A model generated the notes under the pieces. It made no database searches. It saw only the letters and a program-made list of their open reading frames with translations, and had not been told where the DNA came from. From JBGTIS01 sp041745535 (GTDB lineage: Bacteria; Bacteroidota; Bacteroidia; Cytophagales; Cyclobacteriaceae), in assembly GCA_041745535.1 (NCBI GenBank), contig JBGTIS010000058.1:1-64000 (forward strand): a DNA stretch of 64,000 bases, written 5' to 3'. The translations under genes and the position numbers were made by a program. Of this stretch, positions 33,742 to 42,892 are shown one piece after another. Within the stretch, counting starts at the first letter, position 1, and every line of letters starts with the position of its first letter.

Positions 33742-34701
33742 TTAAATTGATGAAATTGGTTTGGCAATCTGATAGGTACCTACAATGCCCAGATGGTCTG
33801 AACCAGTGGCGCGAATGGCGCGAAAATCCACACATTTCAACTCCGGCGAATGGAAAATATAGTCGATCGGAATACCGATTGCTCTGAGAAAAGAGGGATT
33901 AGTAGCGGTAATACCAATTCGGCTATCGGTCAGATTAGCTTCTTTTTTCAGAGCGGTAATACTTGGATTCCAGGGAACCACATTGTAGTCGCCAATGGCC
34001 AGCACCGGTTTATCAAAATTTTTCAGGTAGTCGGCAATATGCTGAATATGTTTCGCCCGGGTTTTATATCGTTGTGAGGTTATGGGCGAAGGCGTATGGG
34101 ATGCCAGAAAGTGGATGCTGCTGTCGGGCAGTTCAATATCGCCGGCAATATTGGGTACGGCTTCCCAGTAAATGGTTTTTAAATTTCGCAAAGGATGCCT
34201 GGAAAAGATGGCAATGCCAAAGCTGGAGTCATCAGAGGGAATAATACTGTAATAAGGATATTTTTCGCAAAGCTCATTTTCCAGGTGCCTGGCCCACCCA
34301 GCAGTTACTTCCTGAAACGAAAGCAGGTCGGCCTGGGTAGCCAGGGCTTTGTCAATAGTTTCCTGATAAAAAGTGTTAATTGTAAAAATATTAAAATGGG
34401 CCACCTTCAGGTCAATTTCACTACCTCCTTTTTCCTGTTTGCCCAGATGCAGGTAAGGCCGCAAAAATACAAATAGAGAAAGTCCGGCCAGCAATAGGGT
34501 AATGGCCAGTTTATCTTTTCTCCACCAGTACAAAACAATCCCTAACCCTATAAACCCAAGCATAAACTGGGGGGCAAACGATTGGGCCAGGTCCGGCAGG
34601 TACCAGTGCGATGGATGCATAATTAACAAGGTAGAAAGCGCCACCAATCCGGTTATGCCATACTTTTTTATTAGTTTTAAGAATTTTGTTTTCATTTCCA
34701 T
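33742..34701 (-). CDS. Membrane-anchored endonuclease/exonuclease/phosphatase (EEP) family protein
   Basis: A 319-residue protein with three N-terminal membrane segments (about 15-95) and a C-terminal EEP domain. Metal and catalytic motifs are visible in order: VAHFNIFTIN, LLSFQEVTAGW, HFLASHTPSP, IGDYNVVPWNPS and GSDHLGIVGTY. Related proteins hydrolyse phosphodiesters in nucleic acids or lipids; a periplasm-facing phospho-lipid or nucleotide substrate is inferred from the anchor. It sits 3 bases after dgkA and 13 before creD. Confidence 0.85.
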   Translation of the reverse strand: MEMKTKFLKLIKKYGITGLVALSTLLIMHPSHWYLPDLAQSFAPQFMLGFIGLGIVLYWWRKDKLAITLLLAGLSLFVFLRPYLHLGKQEKGGSEIDLKVAHFNIFTINTFYQETIDKALATQADLLSFQEVTAGWARHLENELCEKYPYYSIIPSDDSSFGIAIFSRHPLRNLKTIYWEAVPNIAGDIELPDSSIHFLASHTPSPITSQRYKTRAKHIQHIADYLKNFDKPVLAIGDYNVVPWNPSITALKKEANLTDSRIGITATNPSFLRAIGIPIDYIFHSPELKCVDFRAIRATGSDHLGIVGTYQIAKPISSI

Positions 34702-34704
34702 AAA

Positions 34705-35073
34705 TTAAATGTGATTAAAGAAAATACAGAGTCCGACCAGCACCGCCGCAATTGAAATAACAAGCACCGCGCCGGCAGACAGATCTTTTACCAATCCAGC
34801 CTGCGGGTCATACTCAGGCGAAACTTTATTAACAAGTTGCTCGATAGCGGTATTGAAAATTTCAGCTGCGTACACAAGTCCAACTACCAGAATGAGAATC
34901 ATCCATTCGACCCAACTTATTTCCAGCCAGATGCCGCCTATCAGTACAGCGATGGTAGCCAGCATATGCACCACAAAGTTTCTTTCATTTCGGATGGCAT
35001 AGTTTATTCCTTTAAAGGCGTAAACGAAGAATACAAGCGGGTTTTTTAGTTCCTTTTCAAATTTGTTTTTCAT
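34705..35073 (-). CDS. dgkA: Diacylglycerol / undecaprenol kinase family protein
   Basis: A 122-residue inner-membrane kinase with three transmembrane helices. The family signatures are the N-terminal KNPLVFFVYAFKGINYAIRNERNF, the catalytic AAEIFNTAIEQLVN and KDLSAGAVLVISI. It recycles diacylglycerol or phosphorylates undecaprenol in the membrane. It lies in the creD operon, 3 bases ahead of the EEP gene, which hints at a shared task in membrane lipid turnover. Confidence 0.92.
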   Translation of the reverse strand: MKNKFEKELKNPLVFFVYAFKGINYAIRNERNFVVHMLATIAVLIGGIWLEISWVEWMILILVVGLVYAAEIFNTAIEQLVNKVSPEYDPQAGLVKDLSAGAVLVISIAAVLVGLCIFFNHI

Positions 35074-35128
35074 TGCTGATAGTTATATTAAAAGTACTTT
35101 GTGTTTCAAAGTAAATATGGAAAGAAAA

Positions 35129-35434
35129 TCAGTTATTTTTCCTTTCTTTCAACAGCTTTTCAAGCGCATTCAAATGATCTTCGAAAGCTTTTTTTCCCTG
35201 GGCGGTAGCTTTATATTTGGTATTGGGTTTCCGGCCAACAAACTGCTTTTTTACCATTACATACCCTGCCTTTTCCAGGGCTTTCACATGGCTGGCCAGG
35301 TTACCGTCGGTTACGTCCATCAGTTCTTTCAGGGCATTGAAGTCCAGATATTCATTGACCATCAGGGCCGACATCACGCCCAATCGAATTTTGCTTTCAA
35401 ACGCTTTATCAAAATTATTGAGTAAGTATTTCAC
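35129..35434 (-). CDS. Winged-helix transcriptional regulator (HTH_34 type)
   Basis: A 101-residue one-domain regulator. LGVMSALMVNEYLDFNALKELMDVTDGNLASHVKALEKAGYVMVKKQFVG-type pattern is the ArsR/MarR-like winged helix of PF13601, with the wing in GRKPNTKYKATAQGKKAF. No ligand domain is visible. Its ATG overlaps the stop of the upstream membrane-protein gene by 4 bases (ATGA), showing tight coupling. It probably controls the creD operon. Confidence 0.88.
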   Translation of the reverse strand: MKYLLNNFDKAFESKIRLGVMSALMVNEYLDFNALKELMDVTDGNLASHVKALEKAGYVMVKKQFVGRKPNTKYKATAQGKKAFEDHLNALEKLLKERKNN

Positions 35435-36054
35435 TTTTCGTACTTAAAATACATTATTGTACCATACACAATATGCAACACGCCAAAACCAATGGCCCAA
35501 CACAACAGATAGTATTTCCCGATACCTGCCGCCAGCAAACCTACCGCGATTTCCGCCAAACCCAGATAACGAATATCGGTTAAAGTATATTTACTGGCAT
35601 TTACCAATGCAAGTCCATAAAAGATCATCGTTACAGGGGCTACCATCATCCCAAAGCCTCGGTATACCAGAATAAGGGAGAAAATTCCGCCCGCTACCAA
35701 AGGAATCATCAGGTTAATCATCAGGCGCCTGACGGTGGTATCCCACACTTTCAGTCCCTGGTTTTTTGCCCTTTTGGTGGTAAGCAGAATACCGGTGCCA
35801 ATAGCCAGAATTAAAATCAAAAAAGCAATACCAAACAACCAGAAGAGTGCGTATTGCACATTAATCTGAATACCGGTAAGCTGTTGAAGTATATCGGGGC
35901 GGTATAACACCAAACTGGCCAGATAGGCACCCAACAAGGCATAAATACCAGCCAGTACGCCGGAAAGACCACTGAGTGAGATAAAACGAGACGATCGTTC
36001 CATCATAGACCTGATTTCGGAAATATCCTTAAGATAATCGGTTTTTTCTTGCAT
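35431..36054 (-). CDS. Six-segment membrane protein of the creD operon
   Basis: A 207-residue protein with about six hydrophobic segments (SGLSGVLAGIYALLGAYLASLVL near the start; ALFWLFGIAFLILILAIGTGILL; MINLMIPLVAGGIFSLILVY; and others). I do not know a named function. The same arrangement, a membrane protein followed by an overlapping small winged-helix regulator, is common in Bacteroidota; the membrane protein may act as the sensor or sequestering partner of the regulator. This is an inference from the ATGA overlap. Confidence 0.8.
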   Translation of the reverse strand: MQEKTDYLKDISEIRSMMERSSRFISLSGLSGVLAGIYALLGAYLASLVLYRPDILQQLTGIQINVQYALFWLFGIAFLILILAIGTGILLTTKRAKNQGLKVWDTTVRRLMINLMIPLVAGGIFSLILVYRGFGMMVAPVTMIFYGLALVNASKYTLTDIRYLGLAEIAVGLLAAGIGKYYLLCWAIGFGVLHIVYGTIMYFKYEK

Positions 36055-36167
36055 ATTGAAAGTACTTTGAATTACAAAGTTAAAAGTATTTAGCGGATTT
36101 CCAATTGGTGGATATTACTAATTTTGGAATATTTTTAATTTCTGGGTTTTTGGGTTACTCGTAGTTC

Positions 36168-36206
36168 GTTATTCGTTAAAACAACCATTAACAAATAACG
36201 AATAAC
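36168..36206. repeat. Inverted repeat GTTATTCGTTA / TAACGAATAAC
   Basis: A perfect 11-bp stem, 36168-36178 and 36196-36206, with a 17-base loop. Related words (AGTTCGTTATTCG, AACTAATAACGAGGAAC) extend the symmetry loosely on both sides. It lies just after the PNP stop on the minus strand and before a run of A residues; it may be a terminator or an intergenic repeat. Confidence 0.55.
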
Positions 36207-36234
36207 AATTAACTAATAACGAGGAACAAAAAGA

Positions 36235-37056
36235 CTACAGCCGCTTTATCATTTCCGTAAACAATTCGGTCAGCTTCACTTCAGCTTTTCCGGCAATAGC
36301 GATAATCTCTTCAATATTGGCTGGCTCCAGATGATCCGGATCACAATCGTCGGTGAGCACAGAAACCGCACAGCAGGGCAATCCCATATGATTGGCTACA
36401 ATACATTCGGGCACAGTAGACATGCCCACAGCATCGACACCAATTTGTCGTAAAAACCGATATTCCGCTCTGGTTTCCAGGTTAGGGCCAATTACCGCTA
36501 CATACACGCCTTTTTTCAGACTGATATTTTTCTCCTGAGCTACTTTCTCAAGCAATTGATTCAACTGCCTGGAATAAGGCTGGCTCATATCCGGAAAACG
36601 GGGCCCAAACTCATCCAGATTAGCACCCCGAAGCGGGTTATCAGGTTGCAGGTTGATATGATCGTCAATCAGCATCAGATCGCCTTTGTGCCATTGCAGG
36701 TTCATATTGCCTGCCGCATTCGACATCAGCAGGTATTGAATACCCAGTTGTTTCATTACGCGGATGGGAAAAGTAATTTGCTGCAATGAATAACCTTCAT
36801 AATAATGAAAACGGCCCTGCATGGCTAATATATGCTTTTCGCCAATTTTACCGTACAGGAGTTTGCCCTGATGAAATTCAACGGTAGCAGCTGGAAAATG
36901 AGGAATTTCGCTATAATCGATGGTTTGCAGCACTTCCATGGTTTTTATAAATAAATTACCCAATCCGGTTCCTAAAACCACACCAATGCTGGGGTGCGTT
37001 GCGCCCTGCTGCTGTATAAATGTGGCTGCTTCTTTTATTTTTTCTGTCCAGTTCAT
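36235..37056 (-). CDS. Purine nucleoside phosphorylase (trimeric class)
   Basis: A 273-residue enzyme that splits inosine or guanosine with phosphate. Motifs follow the trimeric PNP pattern: GVVLGTGLGNL (phosphate site), MQGRFHYYEGYSL, MSNAAGNMN, PNLETRAEYRFLRQIGVDAVGMSTVPE and the C-terminal TDDC in the base site. Length is normal. It stands alone; the next plus-strand gene is divergent. Confidence 0.92.
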   Translation of the reverse strand: MNWTEKIKEAATFIQQQGATHPSIGVVLGTGLGNLFIKTMEVLQTIDYSEIPHFPAATVEFHQGKLLYGKIGEKHILAMQGRFHYYEGYSLQQITFPIRVMKQLGIQYLLMSNAAGNMNLQWHKGDLMLIDDHINLQPDNPLRGANLDEFGPRFPDMSQPYSRQLNQLLEKVAQEKNISLKKGVYVAVIGPNLETRAEYRFLRQIGVDAVGMSTVPECIVANHMGLPCCAVSVLTDDCDPDHLEPANIEEIIAIAGKAEVKLTELFTEMIKRL

Positions 37057-37314
37057 AATTTATCTAAAACTCAATTTTCTTTTTTACTAAAAGATCGCTG
37101 ATATCAATCCAATTGTAAACTAATTACTTAATTGGAAAAGAAAGAAATCATACCCACATAAAAATTATCCGGATATGGCGTAATGCCTTTACAGGCTAAT
37201 AAAAATGGATAATTAATTCGCCATCAAATTTCCATTACACAATAAAATAGTTGATGTTTTCTTTAGAAATTTCTATTTAATTTGTGAGTATAAAAGTACA
37301 GAAATGATTTTTAT

Positions 37315-38277
37315 ATGCTCAAACTGATTTTAATCGCAGGCGCCTTACAAGGTACGTTGCTTGGGTTGGTACTGATGAGCCGCAAAAGCAACCCAAAGGC
37401 GAACCGGATTTTTTCTGTATTATTATTTTTACTTTCCATTCACATTGTGGTGGTAGCTTTTGATGAACGGGAATTTTTCATCCGGTTTCCCCATCTTAGC
37501 CACCTTACCTGGCTTATTCCGCTCTTATATGGTCCACTTATTTTATTGTATGTGCGCCGCATAACCTTAATCTCCCCTACCTTTCAGTTACAGGAACTTT
37601 TGTATTTTATCCCTTTTCTGGTTTGGCTTGCCATTCAACTTCCCTATTACCTGCAACCGGCTTCCTACAAATTAGCTTATCTGGATAATTATGAACTATC
37701 GGTGAAAGATGATTTTGGGCTGTTGAATCAACTTACCAATTTTGTACACCTGTTCTTTTTCAGCCTGTGTATTCATGTGTATCATAAGCACGAAGCACGC
37801 ATTTTACATTATTACTCTGATCTGAAAAAAGTGAGAATGGTTTGGCTGCGACAGTTTTTGTATGAGGCACTAATTATAATTATTATTTCCATTTTTGTTT
37901 TTTATGCCCGTAAATACGAGTGGCCTTATGTATCAAAACTTTATCCTTTTCATTTTTTGGGTATTGTTATTTTGATTTATTGGACAGGCTATAAAGCCAT
38001 GGCACAACCTGCTCTGTTCGGCTCAGACCAGATGGGGCAGCCTGAAATAACAGAAAATATCGCACAAAACACGGTTCAGGAAAATGTAATCGTTACAGCG
38101 AATAGCAATCCTGAAAAAACAACAAAACGGTCGACGCTGGATGAGGCTACCCTGGAAATACTAGCGCTTCAGCTAAAAGAGGTCATGGATACTGAAAAAT
38201 TGTATCTGAACAGCGAACTGACTATTCAGGACCTTACCAAGAAACTACAAACTAATCGGCACCTGGCTGCAGCCTGA
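37315..38277 (+). pseudogene. AraC-family regulator with membrane sensor, C-terminus lost
   Basis: The N-terminal 225 residues form seven or so membrane segments (LILIAGALQGTLLGLVLM, IHIVVVAFDE, LIPLLYGPLILLYVRR and so on), as in the Bacteroidota membrane-sensor AraC proteins. After a linker, the DNA-binding domain begins LYLNSELTIQDLTKKLQTNRH, then breaks off as LAAA and a stop. The rest of the first helix-turn-helix and the second one, about 85 residues, are absent. The downstream bases encode the tail of an unrelated protein, so a deletion has joined two genes. The protein could still be made but cannot bind DNA normally. Confidence 0.8.
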
Positions 38278-38473
38278 AAATCAGAATTTTAATGATAGTG
38301 AGGGCAAGTTAGGTGGCGCGATGGAAGTAACATCTGAATTCCCTTTCTCTGAAAGATTTTCAGCTTCTGTTTCAGTAACCGGAAAAACAGAAGGATGGCA
38401 CATTGGAAATCCTTATTTGAATAAAAATCTCAGCGGCAGAATTGGCATCAATTACACTTTAAAGAAAGAATGA
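38256..38473 (+). pseudogene. 3' remnant of a beta-barrel-type protein gene
   Basis: In the frame next to the truncated AraC gene, bases 38256-38473 encode GTWLQPENQNFNDSEGKL, then strand-like phrases (GAMEVTSEFPFSERFSASVSVTG, GWHIGNPYLNKNLSG) and the end RIGINYTLKKE. Alternating polar/apolar residues and the terminal strand suggest an outer-membrane barrel or exported beta protein. There is no start codon or signal, so it is the 3' end left by a deletion. Confidence 0.65.
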
Positions 38474-38493
38474 ATTGTAATAAATTCAGCCTA

Positions 38494-39069
38494 CTACGGT
38501 TCCTTTTGCGCCTGCAAAAACTGCTGAAAAGCCTCTGTATTATAATTGGCCAGGCCTTCTTTTTTATAAACAATTTTACCTTTGGGTGAAATTACAAAAG
38601 TGGTGGGAATAGAAGTAGTCTGATAAGCCGGGGGTACCGCCCCATCCACAAAATAGACAGGAAAGGTATAACCTTTCCTTTTTATAAAATCAACAGCTTT
38701 TTCAGGTTCCTGATCTGCCGAAACCATCACGAACACAATATCTTCCCTATCAACAGATTCGTACAACTGCTGAATCCCAGGCATTTCAGCCACGCAGGGC
38801 GGGCACCAGGTAGCCCAGAAATTAAGAAAGACTACTTTGTTTTTTAAATCGGAAAAATCTATTAACTCTCCTTCGGATGATACAACAGAAAACTGATAAT
38901 TAGCGGGGCTGATTCCCTCATTCTTTTCTACATCCGGATTCATGACACCGGTAAATAAAAGACCTCTTTGTAAGGTTCCTATTACTTCTGCCTGCCACCC
39001 ACCCAGATAAATTATTCCAATTATCGATAAAATAACCATCCATTCAATTACGGTTCGCTTTTTAAGCAT
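38494..39069 (-). CDS. TlpA-family thiol-disulfide oxidoreductase
   Basis: A 191-residue membrane-anchored thioredoxin-like protein. The ATG at 39069 (MLKKRTVIEWMVIL) is more likely than one 14 codons upstream because it directly precedes the anchor helix (VILSIIGIIYLGGW). The redox site is NFWATWCPPCVAEMPG, with the cis-proline in TSIPTTFVI. It acts in the periplasm, in cytochrome maturation or general disulfide reduction. It is not in an obvious operon. Confidence 0.9.
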   Translation of the reverse strand: MLKKRTVIEWMVILSIIGIIYLGGWQAEVIGTLQRGLLFTGVMNPDVEKNEGISPANYQFSVVSSEGELIDFSDLKNKVVFLNFWATWCPPCVAEMPGIQQLYESVDREDIVFVMVSADQEPEKAVDFIKRKGYTFPVYFVDGAVPPAYQTTSIPTTFVISPKGKIVYKKEGLANYNTEAFQQFLQAQKEP

Positions 39070-39211
39070 ATTTTTTGATGTAACTTTAAAGGCATAAAAA
39101 TACCGGCACACACAACAATAATTTATAAATTAGCCAGCATTATTTCGCCTTATTTTTTCCAGCCCAATAACTTAGTTGCTTAAAGCTAACTTTTTAATAT
39201 CGACTTAACGA

Positions 39212-40885
39212 ATGAATATTTTTATTATCAGACCAGCCGTAAAATCATTTCATACAAAAACGTACTTCTTCATATTTTGTTTGCTGCTGCATTATTCGGT
39301 AGTACAGGCCCGCGATTCTTATCCTGTTAATGCTGCCATTGATGTACAACATTACTCCTTTGCGCTCAAAATCGGGAACAATTCCGATGAGATTGAAGGA
39401 ACCGCTAACGTAAGCATTCGTTTTTTAGCTGATAACATCAACGATTTTTCTCTGGATCTGGTAGGAAAAAAGGCTGATAATACAGGTATGGAGGTGCTGG
39501 CCGTGAGCCAGAACCATGTACCAATAAGTTTTACACATACCAATGATCGAATTAACATTTCTGTTTCCGAAAAGGCTACCAAAGACGAAGTACACACTTT
39601 TGAAATAAAATACAAAGGCATACCGGATGACGGGCTTATTATCGCGGAAAACAAATTTGGCGACCGTACTTTTTTTGGCGACAACTGGCCAAACCGGGCA
39701 CATTACTGGCTTCCTACCATCGACCATCCGTCAGATAAAGCCACCTGTGAATTTATTGTTACGGCACCTGAATACTATCAGGTAATTGCCAATGGCAGAA
39801 AAGTAGAGGAAACCGCATTGCCCCAGGGGCTTGCCGAGGAGCGCATGAAGCTTACCCATTGGGTTACCAGCGTGCCCATTCCTACCAAAGTAATGGTAAT
39901 TGGCGCAGCCCGTTTTGCCATACAGTATGTGGATAGTAATTTATCATTTCCCATAGAAAGCTGGGTATATCCGGAAGACCGGGAAGCAGGTTTTTACGAT
40001 TACGAAATCGCACCGGAAATATTGGGTTATATGATTGATAAAGTTGGCAAATATGCTTACGAAAAGCTGGCCAACGTACAATCGAAAACAAAATACGGAG
40101 GCATGGAAAATGCCAGCAATATTTTTTACAGTGAGCTTACCGTAAATGGTACCAGAAACAGCGAAGCGCTGATGGCCCATGAAATTGCCCACCAGTGGTT
40201 TGGCAATTCGGTTTCTGAAGCCGACTGGCACCATGTATGGCTCAGCGAGGGTTTTGCCTCTTATATGACCGAACTTTACTTTGAGTCTACCTATGGGCGC
40301 GATAGTATGAACTACAGAATGGCCGATGCCAAACAGAAAGTGCTTCGGTTTTACGCAGACTTCCCACAGTCGCCCATTGTAGATACCACGGTACAAAATC
40401 TGAACAAATTGCTGAACGCCAACGCTTACCAGAAAGGTGCCTGGGTGTTACACATGCTGCGCTACCAGGTAGGTGATGAGCACTTCTGGAAAGGAATTCA
40501 GAATTACTACCAAAAATATCAGAATAGCAATGCGCTCACTAAGGATTTTCAACTGGAAATGGAACAGGCCTCCGGCCAGGATCTGGCATGGTTTTTTAAA
40601 CAGTGGATTTATCAACCTGGTATTCCCGAACTTAATATCAGCTGGGATTATAAAGTAATGGGGAAAAAACTGGAAGTTACCGTAAATCAGCTACAGAATG
40701 AATCGGCTTTTCAGGCCACTTTAGAAATAGGTGTGTACTACAAAGGAAAGCAGGAACCTGATATCAAAACTATCCAGCTAAAGGGAAAAGAAAACACCTT
40801 CACTTTGAAACTGGATAAAAGCCCCAAATCGGTTGTGATAGATCCAAACCAATGGTTTTTAATGAAAAATAATTTAGGTACTTAA
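39212..40885 (+). CDS. M1 family metallopeptidase
   Basis: A 557-residue exported aminopeptidase-like enzyme. Signal peptide about 1-33 (TYFFIFCLLLHYSVVQA). Residues about 40-230 are the N-terminal saddle, with the exopeptidase loop YGGMENASNIFYSE, and the zinc motif HEIAHQWFGNSV with the third ligand in LSEGFASYMTELYFE. It then has the helical part and a C-terminal beta domain (IPELNISWDYKVM). It removes residues from peptide N-termini in the periplasm or outside. No T9SS tail is present. Confidence 0.92.
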   Translation: MNIFIIRPAVKSFHTKTYFFIFCLLLHYSVVQARDSYPVNAAIDVQHYSFALKIGNNSDEIEGTANVSIRFLADNINDFSLDLVGKKADNTGMEVLAVSQNHVPISFTHTNDRINISVSEKATKDEVHTFEIKYKGIPDDGLIIAENKFGDRTFFGDNWPNRAHYWLPTIDHPSDKATCEFIVTAPEYYQVIANGRKVEETALPQGLAEERMKLTHWVTSVPIPTKVMVIGAARFAIQYVDSNLSFPIESWVYPEDREAGFYDYEIAPEILGYMIDKVGKYAYEKLANVQSKTKYGGMENASNIFYSELTVNGTRNSEALMAHEIAHQWFGNSVSEADWHHVWLSEGFASYMTELYFESTYGRDSMNYRMADAKQKVLRFYADFPQSPIVDTTVQNLNKLLNANAYQKGAWVLHMLRYQVGDEHFWKGIQNYYQKYQNSNALTKDFQLEMEQASGQDLAWFFKQWIYQPGIPELNISWDYKVMGKKLEVTVNQLQNESAFQATLEIGVYYKGKQEPDIKTIQLKGKENTFTLKLDKSPKSVVIDPNQWFLMKNNLGT

Positions 40886-40966
40886 TATTTTTTTAACTGA
40901 ATTCGCGGAAATTCATCTTATGCTTTTGCGTTTTTTTATTTTTGTTCACTTTTAAAACTGATTATT

Positions 40967-42814
40967 ATGTGTGGTATAGTAGCTTACATTGGTAAAAACT
41001 CAGCGCCTCAAATCATCCTGCAAGGATTGAAGCGATTAGAATACAGAGGATACGACAGCGCAGGTATTGCCCTGTTAAACGGAGAACTTAATGTATACAA
41101 AAAGAAAGGCAAAGTAGCCGATCTGGAAAAAGTACTGAAAGAAAGGTTAGAAGATACTGACCATATCAGTCATTTCGGCATTGGTCATACCCGCTGGGCT
41201 ACCCATGGCGAACCCAACGACGTAAATGCCCACCCTCACGTTTCCGGAAACAAAAAGATTACCCTGGTTCACAATGGCATCATTGAAAACTATGCTTCTA
41301 TCAAACAGGAGCTAAGCAATAAAGGACATGTGTTTGAAAGCGAAACCGATACCGAAGTACTGGTACACCTAATAGAAGAAATTCAGAAAAACGAAAAATG
41401 CCTGCTGGAAGAAGCCGTACGCTTAGCCCTTACGGAAGTGGTAGGTGCTTATGCCATTGTGGTAATGTCGGCCGATGAACCGGATACCCTGGTAGCTGCC
41501 CGTAAAAGTAGTCCGTTAGTAATTGGTTTGGGGAAAGACGAATTCTTCATCGCCTCCGATGCCACACCTATTGTGGAATATACCAAAGAAGTAATATACC
41601 TGAATGACAACGATATTGCTGTGATCAGGGACAATAAACTACAGATTAAAGATCTGGAAGATACGCCTGCTACTCCCTTTATCCATACCCTCACCCTGGA
41701 ATTGGAGGCTATTGAAAAAGGAGGATTTGAACACTTTATGTTGAAAGAAATTTTTGAGCAGCCCAAATCCATCAGCGATTGTATGCGGGGCAGGATAAAT
41801 GCGGCCTTGGGTCAGGTAGTACTGGGTGGAATTAATCAGTATGCGGAAAATTTAATAAAAGCCAACCGGATCGTGATTGTAGCCTGCGGAACTTCGTGGC
41901 ATGCCGGACTGGTAGCAGAGTATATTTTTGAAGATGTATGTCGCATTCCGGTGGAAGTTGAATATGCTTCTGAATTCCGGTATCGCAACCCAATTATTGG
42001 TAAAGGTGATGTGGTGATTGCCATTTCTCAGTCGGGCGAAACGGCCGATACGCTGGCGGCTATTGAACTTGCCAAAAGCAAGGGCGCTATTATTATTGGC
42101 GTATGTAATGTTGTAGGTTCCTCCATTGCCCGGGCCTCACACGAAGGCTCGTATACCCATGCCGGACCAGAAATCGGAGTAGCCAGCACCAAGGCCTTTA
42201 CCGCCCAGCTTACTGTTCTTACCATGATGGCCCTGATGGTAGGAAAAGCAAGAGGAACAGTGGACGCGCGAAAATTTCATGAAATTCTAAAAGAAATGGA
42301 AGCCATTCCTGCCAAAGTAGAAAAAGCACTCAAGCTCAATGATAAGATTAAATATATTTCAGGCATATATAAAGATGCTTCCAATGCCATATATCTGGGC
42401 AGAGGATTTAATTTCCCGGTAGCTCTGGAAGGGGCACTGAAACTAAAAGAAATTTCCTACATCCATGCCGAAGGTTATCCGGCTGCTGAAATGAAGCACG
42501 GTCCCATTGCTCTGATTGATGACGAAATGCCTGTGATTGTGGTAGCTACCCAGGATAATTCCTATCAAAAAATAGTATCTAACATCCAGGAGGTAAAAGC
42601 ACGGCACGGAAAGGTAATCGCCATAGTTACCGAAGGTGATACTTTAATTGCCAACATGGCTGAATTCGTACTGGAAGTGCCCGCCACCCTGGACCTGCTA
42701 ATGCCATTAATTTCTGTAATTCCCTTACAGTTGCTTTCGTATCACATCGCGGTTATGCGGGGTACCAATGTAGACCAGCCCAGGAATCTGGCAAAATCGG
42801 TGACGGTAGAATAG
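40967..42814 (+). CDS. glmS: Glutamine-fructose-6-phosphate aminotransferase
   Basis: A 615-residue enzyme making glucosamine-6-phosphate for peptidoglycan and lipid A. Cys2 of MCGIVAYIG is the glutaminase nucleophile, with HTRWATHGEPNDVNAHPH and NGIIENY downstream. Two SIS domains follow (VACGTSWHAGLVAEY, SQSGETADTLAAI; GRGFNFPVALEGALKLKE). The C-terminal NLAKSVTVE is the sugar-site tail. Length is standard. The 80-base leader has a TATTTTTG -7-like word at 40937-40944; no glmS ribozyme is seen. Confidence 0.97.
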   Translation: MCGIVAYIGKNSAPQIILQGLKRLEYRGYDSAGIALLNGELNVYKKKGKVADLEKVLKERLEDTDHISHFGIGHTRWATHGEPNDVNAHPHVSGNKKITLVHNGIIENYASIKQELSNKGHVFESETDTEVLVHLIEEIQKNEKCLLEEAVRLALTEVVGAYAIVVMSADEPDTLVAARKSSPLVIGLGKDEFFIASDATPIVEYTKEVIYLNDNDIAVIRDNKLQIKDLEDTPATPFIHTLTLELEAIEKGGFEHFMLKEIFEQPKSISDCMRGRINAALGQVVLGGINQYAENLIKANRIVIVACGTSWHAGLVAEYIFEDVCRIPVEVEYASEFRYRNPIIGKGDVVIAISQSGETADTLAAIELAKSKGAIIIGVCNVVGSSIARASHEGSYTHAGPEIGVASTKAFTAQLTVLTMMALMVGKARGTVDARKFHEILKEMEAIPAKVEKALKLNDKIKYISGIYKDASNAIYLGRGFNFPVALEGALKLKEISYIHAEGYPAAEMKHGPIALIDDEMPVIVVATQDNSYQKIVSNIQEVKARHGKVIAIVTEGDTLIANMAEFVLEVPATLDLLMPLISVIPLQLLSYHIAVMRGTNVDQPRNLAKSVTVE

Positions 42815-42823
42815 AAATTGTCA

Positions 42824-42853
42824 GGTGCATATTTAAAATGCGCGCCTTTTTTT
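42824..42853 (+). terminator. Possible intrinsic terminator of glmS
   Basis: GGTGC (42824-42828) can pair with GCGCC (42842-42846) through one G-T pair, followed by TTTTTTT. It lies 10 bases after the glmS stop. The loop is 13 bases, so the hairpin is weak. Confidence 0.4.
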
Positions 42854-42892
42854 ATTTAAAACAGAGCCGCATTTTTAATGCAGCCATCGCAT

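Noticed and set aside
40886..40966. Possible glmS ribozyme or riboswitch
   Set aside because: The leader is only about 80 bases, AT-rich, and shows no ribozyme core; Bacteroidota are not known to use it.
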